From Curtobacterium sp. MCBA15_001 (GTDB lineage Bacteria > Actinomycetota > Actinomycetes > Actinomycetales > Microbacteriaceae): a stretch of 64,000 bases of DNA. Positions 8,761 to 16,541 of the stretch are shown here, piece by piece. The position numbers and the translations under genes were made by a program. The first letter of the stretch is position 1. Every line of letters starts with the position of its first letter. Location: contig NZ_MJGI01000003.1 in assembly GCF_001864835.1 (NCBI RefSeq), forward strand, positions 62,001-126,000. The letters are read 5' to 3'. The notes beneath the pieces are model-generated. The model saw only the letters and a list, made by a program, of their open reading frames with translations. It was not told where the DNA came from and did no database searches.

Positions 8761-10227
8761 TCAGCCGTTCGCACTCCTGACGACCGTGACGGTGTTGCTC
8801 GTGACGCTGCCGCAGTCGGCCTGGTCGGTCACCCACTGCTGACTTGCAGGACCGTTGATGCTGCCCTGCACTGGCACCAGGAAGTCCGCGGTGAAGTGGT
8901 ACTTCGTGGAGTACTTCCAGGACTTGCCGTTGTCACTGCTCCAATAGAAGTGCAGTGTTCCCTTGCTGTTCGGGTTGTACGCAGTCCACGTGTTCCACTG
9001 CCAGTTGTCACTCTTGAAGTACTGCTTGGCCCCGTTTGGGTCGTTCCCGTTCAGCGGTGAGACAGCCGTATCACCGCTCGTCACGATGCTGTTGAACTCT
9101 TTGCGTTCACGGATGTTTCTGATTCCCGAGCCGTTGGCGACTATGTTCCCGCGGACGACAGGCACCTCGTTCCCATCCCTCATGACCGTGACGTTCTTGC
9201 TCGTACCCATGATTTTCGGAGCGCTCGTTGGGCTGCACTGCCACTTTTTCTGCTGTTTTGCGCAGTCCGCAGGAGTGAAGCTCACTCCCGTTCGGATGCC
9301 AGGAACCAGTGCTGGCGACAGGGAGCAGCTGTACGTGAAGGGGTCGGCGGAGTTGTCAGAAGTGGTCCCCTTGAAGGAGTAAGAGTCCTTCGCCCCCATC
9401 CAACCTTGCCAGCTCTTCTTCTGCCAAAGGGCGTAATCACGGTGCCAACGGAGGGAGTAGTAGCCATACGCGGGCTGCTGAGGGTTGCCTGTTACGCCCG
9501 TGTGCGCATCAAAATCTACGTTGAGCGATGCGTTGAACGTGGCAGGATTCCCGTAGACGTAACCTGTTTTTCGGTACCCAGTCTTATCCGTAACGATTCC
9601 GCTTGCCGTGTAAGACGACGCTCCGCTGGTGCTGTTCACCTTTACGAACTGCCCCGTGCCGCCCGTGACCACCTTGTAGTTGGTGAGGTGCGGAGTGAGG
9701 TACGAATCGAGAGGGTAGCTGCACCAGTAAGCGAGCGGGTTGCTCTTGCTTGTGTCGCTCAGGGCGTACTCCCAGTACACGCCGTAAGCCGCTTTGCCGT
9801 TCACGAACGGGCAGTTGATGGTGGAATAACCACCCTTCCAGATGGTGCAGTTCCAGCTCGCCTGAGCCGTGAGGTCAGGGTTTGGGTAGGCACCCTGCCC
9901 GTTATAGATACTCCCATCAGCGGGGTCTGTGACCATTTTTGAGGCCAGCCATCCCGCGCACTTCTGGAACGAGTATTGGTACTTCGGCGCGGACGAGCCA
10001 CCTCCACTGCCGCTTCCAGTCCCGCCTCCGCTGCTCCCTGAGCCTCCATCAGAGGAGGAGGAAGCGACGACTTTTGATGTGACAGAACAACTGATGGAAC
10101 CGCACCCAATCGTGCCTGCTGCTTCTGCTGGTGCCGCCCCAACGATTGCGACGACCGCCGTTGCCCCTATGACGGCGATGATTGCAACTACTGAGGTGAG
10201 CGCTTTCTGGATTTGTTTTCGTAGCAT
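8761..10227 (-). CDS. Secreted hypothetical protein with Gly/Ser linker
   Basis: 488 residues, ATG 10227 with AAGGA upstream. A signal peptide (about residues 1-37, hydrophobic core VVAIIAVIGATAVVAIVGAA, AEA-A type cleavage) is followed by a Cys pair, a Gly/Ser linker (about 58-80) and a large Trp/Tyr- and Cys-rich extracellular region with many Asn/Thr/Ser. Last gene of a three-gene operon, 2 bases after the previous stop. Family not recognised; a surface or mating-contact protein is conceivable. Confidence 0.75.
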   Translation of the reverse strand: MLRKQIQKALTSVVAIIAVIGATAVVAIVGAAPAEAAGTIGCGSISCSVTSKVVASSSSDGGSGSSGGGTGSGSGGGSSAPKYQYSFQKCAGWLASKMVTDPADGSIYNGQGAYPNPDLTAQASWNCTIWKGGYSTINCPFVNGKAAYGVYWEYALSDTSKSNPLAYWCSYPLDSYLTPHLTNYKVVTGGTGQFVKVNSTSGASSYTASGIVTDKTGYRKTGYVYGNPATFNASLNVDFDAHTGVTGNPQQPAYGYYSLRWHRDYALWQKKSWQGWMGAKDSYSFKGTTSDNSADPFTYSCSLSPALVPGIRTGVSFTPADCAKQQKKWQCSPTSAPKIMGTSKNVTVMRDGNEVPVVRGNIVANGSGIRNIRERKEFNSIVTSGDTAVSPLNGNDPNGAKQYFKSDNWQWNTWTAYNPNSKGTLHFYWSSDNGKSWKYSTKYHFTADFLVPVQGSINGPASQQWVTDQADCGSVTSNTVTVVRSANG

Positions 10228-10229
10228 TT

Positions 10230-10469
10230 CTATCCTTGACTTGGTGCTGATGGTGTTGTTATTGGGTCTGGTGCAGGGCCGATGAGTTCAACCTCATCGC
10301 TCAATCCGTGGCTATTCACATGCACGACCTGCCCGTTGGCGAAGGTCTCGTAATGCCCGTTTGTCAAGTCTTGTAGGTGGTTTGCGACGTTCATGTATCC
10401 GAGCATTCCGAGGATGAGCGCACCCCCGATGACGACGACAGAGGTAATATTGCTTATGGTGGTTTTCAT
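10230..10469 (-). CDS. Small single-helix membrane protein
   Basis: 79 residues from ATG 10469, preceded by AAAGGAC. One membrane helix at about residues 8-27 (TSVVVIGGALILGMLGYMNV), then a short polar tail ending in Pro/Thr/Ser. The longer frame to 10733 overlaps the upstream gene and is rejected. It lies between two other exported proteins in one operon. The short N-terminus plus single helix is pilin- or anchor-like, but no signature is present. Confidence 0.7.
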   Translation of the reverse strand: MKTTISNITSVVVIGGALILGMLGYMNVANHLQDLTNGHYETFANGQVVHVNSHGLSDEVELIGPAPDPITTPSAPSQG

Positions 10470-10515
10470 GATGATGTCCTTTTGATGTGTCTGCGTACTT
10501 GGACGAGGCGGCGTA

Positions 10516-11013
10516 TCAGCCGTTCTGGTTCTGGAAGAAATCGTCCATTGCGTCCCCGCTCCAAAGGCACGCAGCGTCGGTGGCGTTCTTCTGAGCCGCT
10601 TTATCCGCGGCGGAAGCGAAGGTGAAGGATGCGCCTGACGCAGTTGCGCCGTCAATCGGAGCTGCTGCCGCGTCGCAGGTGATGGTCTTCCCACCCATGG
10701 TCGCGGAGGTCTGTCCGTCCTTGAAGTTGACATTCAAGGTGACGCTGCCGACCCCCGATGCCCAGTCCCCGCTGTTGTCAGCAGCAGGCTCGCTGCTTGC
10801 AGAAGCAGCAGGAGTGGTCGCTGTTGCGGAAGGTGCGGTGCTACCTGCGTTGAGGTCAGGGCCGCTCGTTTGAGTGGTCCCAGCCTTCAAGTCAGGTCCG
10901 CCGTGAGTGCTGTGGGGTGCGCTGAGGTTCACAGCGAACACCGCGCCGATGATGACAGCTACCGCCGCTGCGGAGCTTCCGACGATGGTTGCGAGCTTCT
11001 TGTTCTTGTTCAT
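10516..11013 (-). CDS. Membrane-anchored or secreted hypothetical protein
   Basis: 165 residues, ATG 11013 with AAGGAT upstream. Charged N-terminus MNKNKK, hydrophobic helix at about 8-30, a Ser/Thr/Ala/Pro linker containing two related units GPDLKAGTTQTS and GPDLNAGSTAPS (about 39-60), then a compact C-terminal domain with two Cys that could pair. First gene of the operon, behind the promoter motif at 11047-11058. Function unknown. Confidence 0.75.
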   Translation of the reverse strand: MNKNKKLATIVGSSAAAVAVIIGAVFAVNLSAPHSTHGGPDLKAGTTQTSGPDLNAGSTAPSATATTPAASASSEPAADNSGDWASGVGSVTLNVNFKDGQTSATMGGKTITCDAAAAPIDGATASGASFTFASAADKAAQKNATDAACLWSGDAMDDFFQNQNG

Positions 11014-11046
11014 GAGTTCAATCCTTCGGGTTTGTTTCCGTTACCT

Positions 11047-11058
11047 GCATTATCGGCT
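11047..11058 (-). promoter_or_regulatory. AGCCGATAG-family promoter motif, secreted-protein operon
   Basis: AGCCGATAATGC on the minus strand, 33 bases before the ATG at 11013. GATAAT is the best -10 in the family. Confidence 0.5.
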
Positions 11059-11164
11059 AACTACGAGGTTTTCGGCGAAAGTCTCGTAACTTTCTCTGAT
11101 TGCATGATAACCCAGACTGCCGACATTCCCGAGATTTAGCGATTACGTCGGGGAAGGTCGGTGC

Positions 11165-11178
11165 TAACAGATAGGAAT
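11165..11178 (+). promoter_or_regulatory. AGCCGATAG-family promoter motif
   Basis: TAACAGATAGGAAT, 28 bases before the ATG at 11207; divergent from the motif at 11047-11058. Confidence 0.5.
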
Positions 11179-11206
11179 AGGAGACGAACGAACACAGGAG
11201 AACACC

Positions 11207-11899
11207 ATGTACAGCACCCAGATTCACGTTCACAGCCATAGCCAGGAAGGGCTGGAACGACTCCCCGAACGCCTTACCGCAGTCCTCAGCAGCGAGGACT
11301 TGCACCTTCATCTGAACGACGCGCAGCGCTCTGAGAGCGGTGAGTACGTCGCTGATTTCGGCGGCACCACGCCAGCTATCACCCGTGTCGCAGCCCTCCT
11401 GCTGCTCGCACAGTTCCCCGATTACGCGGAGCTCAGCGCGGTGTACAACGACGCAGGTGTGGAACGTGTCATCTACGCAGAAGCACGTGAGGGCCTTCGC
11501 ATGGTTCAGGGTGAGCAAGAGCAAGAGCAAGAGCAAGAGCAAGAGCGGGATTACTTCCCTGTTGCACACACGGAGGAGGAGCGCATCGCCTGCGAGATTC
11601 TGGACGAACTCCCCGAGCGGGAAGAGCTACCTGAGAAGTTGAGCTTCCTCCGCAGCGACTTTTGGACGTGGGATGCATTGCGCCCGCTCTCTGCTGAGGA
11701 ACAGCAACTGTTGTTCGCCCTGCCGCCTGAGGCGGTGGTATTCACGGCGCAAATGAACACCGAGCTACCTGTTACCGGCGCTGAGTTCACCCCTCAGCTG
11801 CTCGGCGTTGAGCGTCCCGAGGCGGGCGTGCGGGTGAATCTCCACTACAACAGCCGCAACATCTACCTGGTGTTCCGCGAGTACGAATCCGCCGAGTAA
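11207..11899 (+). CDS. Acidic hypothetical element protein
   Basis: 230 residues, ATG 11207 with CAGGAG upstream. Strongly acidic, with an (EQ)5 run at about residues 102-112 encoded by a GAGCAA hexanucleotide repeat. The first 80 residues are His-rich at the start and then mixed helical; the C-terminus looks like a beta-rich domain (VRVNLHYNSRNIYLVFREY). No family recognised. It may start an operon continuing to the recombinase, after a 65-base gap. Confidence 0.75.
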   Translation: MYSTQIHVHSHSQEGLERLPERLTAVLSSEDLHLHLNDAQRSESGEYVADFGGTTPAITRVAALLLLAQFPDYAELSAVYNDAGVERVIYAEAREGLRMVQGEQEQEQEQEQERDYFPVAHTEEERIACEILDELPEREELPEKLSFLRSDFWTWDALRPLSAEEQQLLFALPPEAVVFTAQMNTELPVTGAEFTPQLLGVERPEAGVRVNLHYNSRNIYLVFREYESAE

Positions 11900-11964
11900 G
11901 CGCTGCGACACGCGGGGGCGCTATCGCTGGCAGGGCGGGACCATCCTCGGCCGCTCTTGGCAGG

Positions 11965-12255
11965 TTGGGGCGTTCTGTCCGCACCTACTACGATGCAGAG
12001 GTGAGCCAAGATCAGCCCGACCTGCCAGGCACCGCAGCCGAGCTGGAAGCGCTGATCAACGAGCGGTTGGGTAGGGACAGGCTCAGCCGCTTCATCCAGC
12101 CAGACAGCTCGGAAACGCTCCGAATCCTGCCTCCCCGTCCCTCTGGGGCGGAGGTCATCACCCGTGATGGCGTGGTGGACAGCATCCGCGACATCCTCGG
12201 CAACTTGGCGGCTCCTGCTCCCACGCCCGAAGCGGCTCAGGAGCAGAGCGAATGA
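11965..12255 (+). CDS. Small protein coupled to the serine recombinase
   Basis: 96 residues from TTG 11965, or 84 from GTG 12001; neither has a strong ribosome site. Its TGA overlaps the recombinase ATG (ATGA at 12252), so the two are translationally coupled. Acidic, helical, with a Pro/Ala tail. Serine integrases are often partnered by small directionality factors encoded nearby, which makes this a candidate, but no sequence feature proves it. Confidence 0.6.
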   Translation: MGRSVRTYYDAEVSQDQPDLPGTAAELEALINERLGRDRLSRFIQPDSSETLRILPPRPSGAEVITRDGVVDSIRDILGNLAAPAPTPEAAQEQSE

Positions 12256-13967
12256 CCGACCACAGCGAAGAACTTGCGCTCCTTCTCAGCACCATCCCTG
12301 ACCGATCCACGCCTGAAACCGCCCGTGGTACTACCCGTTTTGTCTTTGTTGGACGAGTCTCCACCGAGGAGGAACGAGGGTTGCAGAGTCGCCTGAACTC
12401 GCAAGGGTGGCAGCGAGAGCAAGCCCGCAAAGTTGTTGCGGGTTGCGAGGGCGGCGTTATCGTAGAAGAAGTTTTTGACGAAATCTCCCGCTCCATGCCC
12501 TGGGTGCGACGGCCAAACGCAGCGGAACTGCTGCGTCGCATCCAGAACCGCGAACACCAGTTTGACGCGATCGTCGTTGGTGAAACGAAGCGTATGTTCA
12601 GCGGGCGCGCCTTGGAGGATGTTTGGAACATCCTCCACTCTGCGGGCGTGCAACTCTGGCTACCCGACATCGGCAGGTACGACCACACGAACATCAGTCA
12701 CCGTCTGCTTACTCAGATGGACGGCCTGATGGGGCGGTTTGAGAGCGAAACCATCAGCAAACGTGTCGCTGCTTCCATGCGTGAGATTGCACTCCGCGGG
12801 GATGACAAGAGGTGGATGGGTGGCAACGCGCCGTACGGTTACGTTCTTACCCCACTCCCTGAGGACCAACAGCTCAGCAGGAGCGCGAAGGGTTACACAA
12901 ACACCCTCGCACTCGATCCTGCGACCGCTCAAACGGTGAGGGATATCTTCACCCTGTTTGCCGAGGGCAAGAGCCTTCGCCAGATCAGCGGTGTTTTGGC
13001 GGAGCGAGGAATCCCCTCTCCCACAGGCAAGGTCACATGGCATGTGTCGGTGATTCAGAACCTGCTCACGAATCTCACCTACACGGGCTATCGCATCTAC
13101 GGGAAGCAACACAAAACTCGTGTCCCGTTCGATGAGAACAACCCTGCGATGGGTGATCGCATTCTGCGTGTCCGAACAGGGACTCGTGCTGAACCATCCG
13201 CAGCCCCTGTCTTCCCCCAGATTATCGAAACAGCGCAGTACGTCGCAGTGCAGAAGCTGCTGGGTGCGAAACGCTCCCGTGGACTTACAGCCACACGTGA
13301 ACGAAAAACGAAGGTTGTCATCCCGCTTCGCAGTTGCGTCTACTGCGAAGGCAAGAAGATGGAGGCCGATGTCATCGTGAAGAGCGGGAACATCCGCTTC
13401 CGACTCCGTGGTGATCGCTCGGCAGGTACGACTGCCATCACGATCAGCGAAGCGAAGCTGGAAGCCACCGTTGCCAACTGGTTTGGCCAGACGTTCTCCC
13501 GCCGCAACATGCCCCACATCCGTCGCCAGCTCCAAGAGAACAGCCCTCTCGTGCGACGGGAGGTGGAGCGGTTGCAGGAGCAGCAGCGTTCGTTGCAGAC
13601 CCTTATCAGCAACCTCCTTGGCGCTCTGGAACGGCAAGGTTCCGCGCGGGTGCAGGACCTGCTCATGCAGCGTGAACAGGAGCTGGAAGAGGTGCTGACG
13701 CGCATCGAGAGCGTCCGAATGACGGATGCCAACGCTGAGAACGCTCTGCGGCTGTTTGAGCTTGTAGGACGTGAGATGCGAGTGGTGATGGGCCTCGCCA
13801 GCCGAGAGCAGCGAGCGAGGCTCTACGACCGACTGGGACTGCGCCTGGACTATTTCCCTGATGAGCAGGCCGTTCGGGTCACTGTTGCCCCCAACCAGGC
13901 TGCTACGCCTGGTTGGGGGCAAAGTCAGTGCCCCTGGAGGGACTCGAACCCCCAACCCTTTCCTTAG
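12252..13967 (+). CDS. Large serine recombinase (integrase)
   Basis: 571 residues. N-terminal resolvase domain with nucleophile Ser37 in GRVSTEEE and the ETKRMFSGR motif at about 111-119; recombinase domain from about 185 (GGNAPYGYVL) including the TYTGYRIYGK segment; C-terminal coiled coil at about 425-480. The zinc ribbon is degenerate: C362 and C365 are present but the second Cys pair is missing. The frame crosses a 15-bp hairpin (13885-13922) and ends inside tRNA-Arg, so the last 13 residues (CPWRDSNPQPFP) are antisense tRNA sequence. Likely catalyses integration and excision at that tRNA. The C-terminus may differ in the excised circle. Confidence 0.85.
   Translation: MTDHSEELALLLSTIPDRSTPETARGTTRFVFVGRVSTEEERGLQSRLNSQGWQREQARKVVAGCEGGVIVEEVFDEISRSMPWVRRPNAAELLRRIQNREHQFDAIVVGETKRMFSGRALEDVWNILHSAGVQLWLPDIGRYDHTNISHRLLTQMDGLMGRFESETISKRVAASMREIALRGDDKRWMGGNAPYGYVLTPLPEDQQLSRSAKGYTNTLALDPATAQTVRDIFTLFAEGKSLRQISGVLAERGIPSPTGKVTWHVSVIQNLLTNLTYTGYRIYGKQHKTRVPFDENNPAMGDRILRVRTGTRAEPSAAPVFPQIIETAQYVAVQKLLGAKRSRGLTATRERKTKVVIPLRSCVYCEGKKMEADVIVKSGNIRFRLRGDRSAGTTAITISEAKLEATVANWFGQTFSRRNMPHIRRQLQENSPLVRREVERLQEQQRSLQTLISNLLGALERQGSARVQDLLMQREQELEEVLTRIESVRMTDANAENALRLFELVGREMRVVMGLASREQRARLYDRLGLRLDYFPDEQAVRVTVAPNQAATPGWGQSQCPWRDSNPQPFP
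13885..13922. terminator. 15-bp hairpin at the element/chromosome junction
   Basis: Stem 13885-13899 with 13908-13922, 8-base loop, inside the recombinase reading frame and 6 bases from the tRNA. It shares CCCCCAACC with the tRNA T-arm (13949-13957). It could be a terminator or part of the att structure. Confidence 0.5.
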
Positions 13968-14000
13968 GACGGAACTGCTCTTCCATTGAGCTACAGAGGC
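13929..14000 (-). tRNA. tRNA-Arg(CCT), presumed integration site
   Basis: 72 bases on the minus strand. Acceptor GCCTCTG pairs with CAGGGGC (one G-U), D-stem GCTC/GAGC, anticodon loop GTCCTAA giving anticodon CCT (reads AGG), T-arm GGGGG-TTCGAGT-CCCTC. The 27-43 anticodon-stem position is a G-A mismatch. The 3' end faces the mobile element and no CCA is encoded. All arms close, so the gene appears intact. Confidence 0.9.
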
Positions 14001-14013
14001 CAGCCCGATCACT

Positions 14014-15159
14014 CTAGCGAACGACCGCCTGACGGTAGGGGTCGAGGAACGCCACCAGCTCCGCCGCGTACGACTCCGGCTGCTCGACCGGCGCGAAGTG
14101 CCCACCCCGCGGCGGGTACGTCACCGACACCAGGTTCGTCGTCCGCTCGAGCCACTCCCGCGGGGCCGTCACCAGGTCGCCCGGGTAGAGCGAGAACCCC
14201 GACGGCGCCTCGACCCGACGAGCGGACTGCGCCGCCGGGATCGCCGCGTTCGCCTGGTACATCCGCATCGCCGACCCGATCGTCCCCGTGGCCCAGTACT
14301 CGGTCACGAGCGCCAGCACCTCGTCCCGCGTGTACACCGACCACAGGTCCTCGTCGCAGTCGCTCCAGGACCGCAGCTTCTCGACGATCCACGCGAGCAG
14401 TCCGGCGGGTGAGTCGGTCAGCCCGACGGCGGCGGTCTGCGGCTTGGTGCGGTGCATCATGGCGTACGCACCCTCGGCGTCGCGCCAGGCGGCGGTGGCG
14501 TGGACGAAGTCCTGCTCGGGCTGCGACAGCACCGAGACGTCGATGCCCGGCCACGCCAAGCCGCCGTCGGTCCGGTGCACGGCGACCACGCGTGACCGGT
14601 GGTCGAGGGCCAGGTAGCGGGCGACGTGCGTGCCGATGTCCCCGCCGGCCACGGCGAACCGGTCGTACCCGAGGGACGTCATCAGCTCCGCCCACATCCC
14701 GGCGACCTGGCGGGCGTCGAGCACCTCGGGCGGGATGTCCGAGAAGCCGTACCCGGGCATGTCCGGCACGACGACGTCGAACCCGGCGGCGGTGAGGAGC
14801 GGCAGGACCTTCCGGTAGCGCCAGGTCGAGTCCGGCCATCCGTGGGCCAGGAGGACCGGCAACGCAGCAGCGTCGCCTGCGGCAGGAGCACGGTCGGCCC
14901 CGGCGTTGCTGGCCGGCTCGACCAGGACGTTGACCCCGATGCCGTCCACGTCGACCCGACGGCTCGGCAGGGCGGCGAGGGCGTCGCGGTGCGCGTCGAA
15001 GTCGAATCCGTCCGACCAGTACGTCGCCAGCGCGCGGAGCTCGTCGACGTCGGCGCCGAGGGACCACCCCGTCCCGGCCGGGGCGTCCGGCCACCGCGTG
15101 GCGCGCAGTCGCGTGCGCAGGTCGCTGATGGTGTCGTCGTCGATCCACATCCCGGTCAT
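14014..15159 (-). CDS. Epoxide hydrolase, alpha/beta-hydrolase fold
   Basis: 381 residues, ATG 15159. The N-terminal 95 residues match the epoxide hydrolase N-terminal region (RWPDAP, TYW.DGFD). HGWPDS (about 105) is the oxyanion motif, GGDIG (about 172) carries the nucleophile Asp, and GGHFAP near the C-terminus carries the catalytic His. Opens epoxides to diols through an alkyl-enzyme ester; the substrate cannot be read from sequence. First chromosomal gene beside the tRNA; divergent from the ArsC gene. Confidence 0.85.
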   Translation of the reverse strand: MTGMWIDDDTISDLRTRLRATRWPDAPAGTGWSLGADVDELRALATYWSDGFDFDAHRDALAALPSRRVDVDGIGVNVLVEPASNAGADRAPAAGDAAALPVLLAHGWPDSTWRYRKVLPLLTAAGFDVVVPDMPGYGFSDIPPEVLDARQVAGMWAELMTSLGYDRFAVAGGDIGTHVARYLALDHRSRVVAVHRTDGGLAWPGIDVSVLSQPEQDFVHATAAWRDAEGAYAMMHRTKPQTAAVGLTDSPAGLLAWIVEKLRSWSDCDEDLWSVYTRDEVLALVTEYWATGTIGSAMRMYQANAAIPAAQSARRVEAPSGFSLYPGDLVTAPREWLERTTNLVSVTYPPRGGHFAPVEQPESYAAELVAFLDPYRQAVVR

Positions 15160-15198
15160 GCCGCGACGCTACGCACCGCCGCCGACACCCGTCCCGGC

Positions 15199-15204
15199 TA
15201 CGAT
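15199..15204 (+). promoter_or_regulatory. -10 element of the ArsC gene
   Basis: TACGAT, 31 bases before the ATG at 15236, in the divergent intergenic region. Confidence 0.4.
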
Positions 15205-15235
15205 CGGGGGCGCCACCCGAAGGACCGAGGACCTG

Positions 15236-15652
15236 ATGACCACGAAGCCCGCCGTCCTGTTCGTCTGCGTCCACAACGCCGGCCGCTCCCAGATGGCCGC
15301 GGGCTTCCTGCGGCACCTGGCCGACGACCGCGTCGACGTCTTCTCCGCGGGCTCCGAACCTGCCGAGCACGTCAACCCCGTCGCCGTGCAGGCCATGGCC
15401 GAGGTCGGCATCGACATCGCGGGCGAGCAGCCCGAGGTCCTGACGACCGACGCCGTCCGTCAGGCTGACGTCGTCGTCACGATGGGGTGCGGCGACGCCT
15501 GCCCCGTATTCCCAGGGAAGCGCTACGAGGACTGGGACCTCGCCGACCCGGCCGGCCAACCGCTCGAGGCGGTCCGCCCGATCCGCGACGACGTCCACCG
15601 CCGTGTCCAGGCCCTGGTCGCGGAGCTGACAGAACAGCCCACGCGGACCTGA
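15236..15652 (+). CDS. arsC: Arsenate reductase / low-molecular-weight phosphatase
   Basis: 138 residues, ATG 15236 after GAGGA. The P-loop CVHNAGRS (C11-x5-R17) and later Cys pair C85/C89 in GCGDACP match thioredoxin-coupled arsenate reductases of the LMW-phosphatase fold, which reduce arsenate to arsenite through a Cys relay. No arsenite exporter or ArsR is adjacent, so it stands alone. Longer in-frame starts upstream run antisense through the epoxide hydrolase gene and are rejected. Confidence 0.85.
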   Translation: MTTKPAVLFVCVHNAGRSQMAAGFLRHLADDRVDVFSAGSEPAEHVNPVAVQAMAEVGIDIAGEQPEVLTTDAVRQADVVVTMGCGDACPVFPGKRYEDWDLADPAGQPLEAVRPIRDDVHRRVQALVAELTEQPTRT

Positions 15653-15656
15653 TCCC

Positions 15657-16418
15657 TCAGACCGCGGTGTAGCCCCCGTCGGCCACGAGCACCGACCCGG
15701 TGATGAACGACGCCGCGTCGCTGGCCAGGAACACGACGCTCGGGGCGATCTCCTCGGGCAGGGCGAAGCGGCGCTGCGGGGTGTCCTCCACCCAGTACCG
15801 CTGGAACTCGGGCCGGTCGACCGGCGCCATCTCGGTCTTCACGTACCCGGGCGCGAGCGCGTTGACCCGGATGCCGTACTGCGCCCACTCGACGGCGAGC
15901 GACTTGGTCAGGTGGTGCACCGCGGCCTTGGACGCGTTGTAGGCGGGCTGCCACTGCGGGCGGTTCACGATGATGCCGGACATGCTGCCGATGTTCACGA
16001 TGGACCCGGCTCCGGCGTCCCGCATGTGCGCGCCGACCGCGATCGTCGCCTTCCACAGCGCCCGGACGTTCAGGTCGAACACGCTCGACCACTCGTCGTC
16101 GGTGACCGCGAACGCCTCGTTGTGGACACAGGTCCCGGCGTTGTTGACGAGCACGTCGATGCGCCCGAACGCCGTCATCGCCTCGTCGGTCATCCGTGCC
16201 ACCTGGGCGTCGTCGGTGATGTCCGCCGTGACGGTGACGAACGCGTGTCCGGCGGCAGCCGCCTCGGCAGCGACCGCGGCGTTGCGTTCGGCGGAGCGCC
16301 CGACGATCGCGACCCGGGCACCGGCCTCGGCGAGCGCGAAGGCGAACGCCTTGCCCAGACCCTGGTTGCCACCGGTGACGACGGCGGTGCGGTCGTCCAG
16401 GCTGAACGGGGATGTCAT
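15657..16418 (-). CDS. SDR-family oxidoreductase
   Basis: 253 residues, ATG 16418. Rossmann motif VTGGNQGLGKAFA (about 14), NNAG (about 92), catalytic Ser in IVNIGSMSG (about 142) and YNASK (about 159). NAD(P)-dependent dehydrogenase of the classical short-chain family; resembles sugar-alcohol or gluconate-type SDRs, substrate uncertain. Convergent with arsC (4-base gap) and divergent from the sugar dehydrogenase. Confidence 0.85.
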   Translation of the reverse strand: MTSPFSLDDRTAVVTGGNQGLGKAFAFALAEAGARVAIVGRSAERNAAVAAEAAAAGHAFVTVTADITDDAQVARMTDEAMTAFGRIDVLVNNAGTCVHNEAFAVTDDEWSSVFDLNVRALWKATIAVGAHMRDAGAGSIVNIGSMSGIIVNRPQWQPAYNASKAAVHHLTKSLAVEWAQYGIRVNALAPGYVKTEMAPVDRPEFQRYWVEDTPQRRFALPEEIAPSVVFLASDAASFITGSVLVADGGYTAV

Positions 16419-16541
16419 GCGGTGCCCTCCGTGTACGGACGACCTCGGCGTCGTCCTGTTCTGCGACCCTACGCAGCGTCTGCCGTGCCACCGAGGAGAA
16501 CACTCGGACACGGACACCCCCGTCCACCGGAAGGACATCCC

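Noticed and set aside
13929-13967. tRNA-like sequence read as the C-terminus of the recombinase being functional
   Set aside because: CPWRDSNPQP-type tails are a known result of frames running through tRNA genes; I keep the ORF end but do not assign the tail a role.
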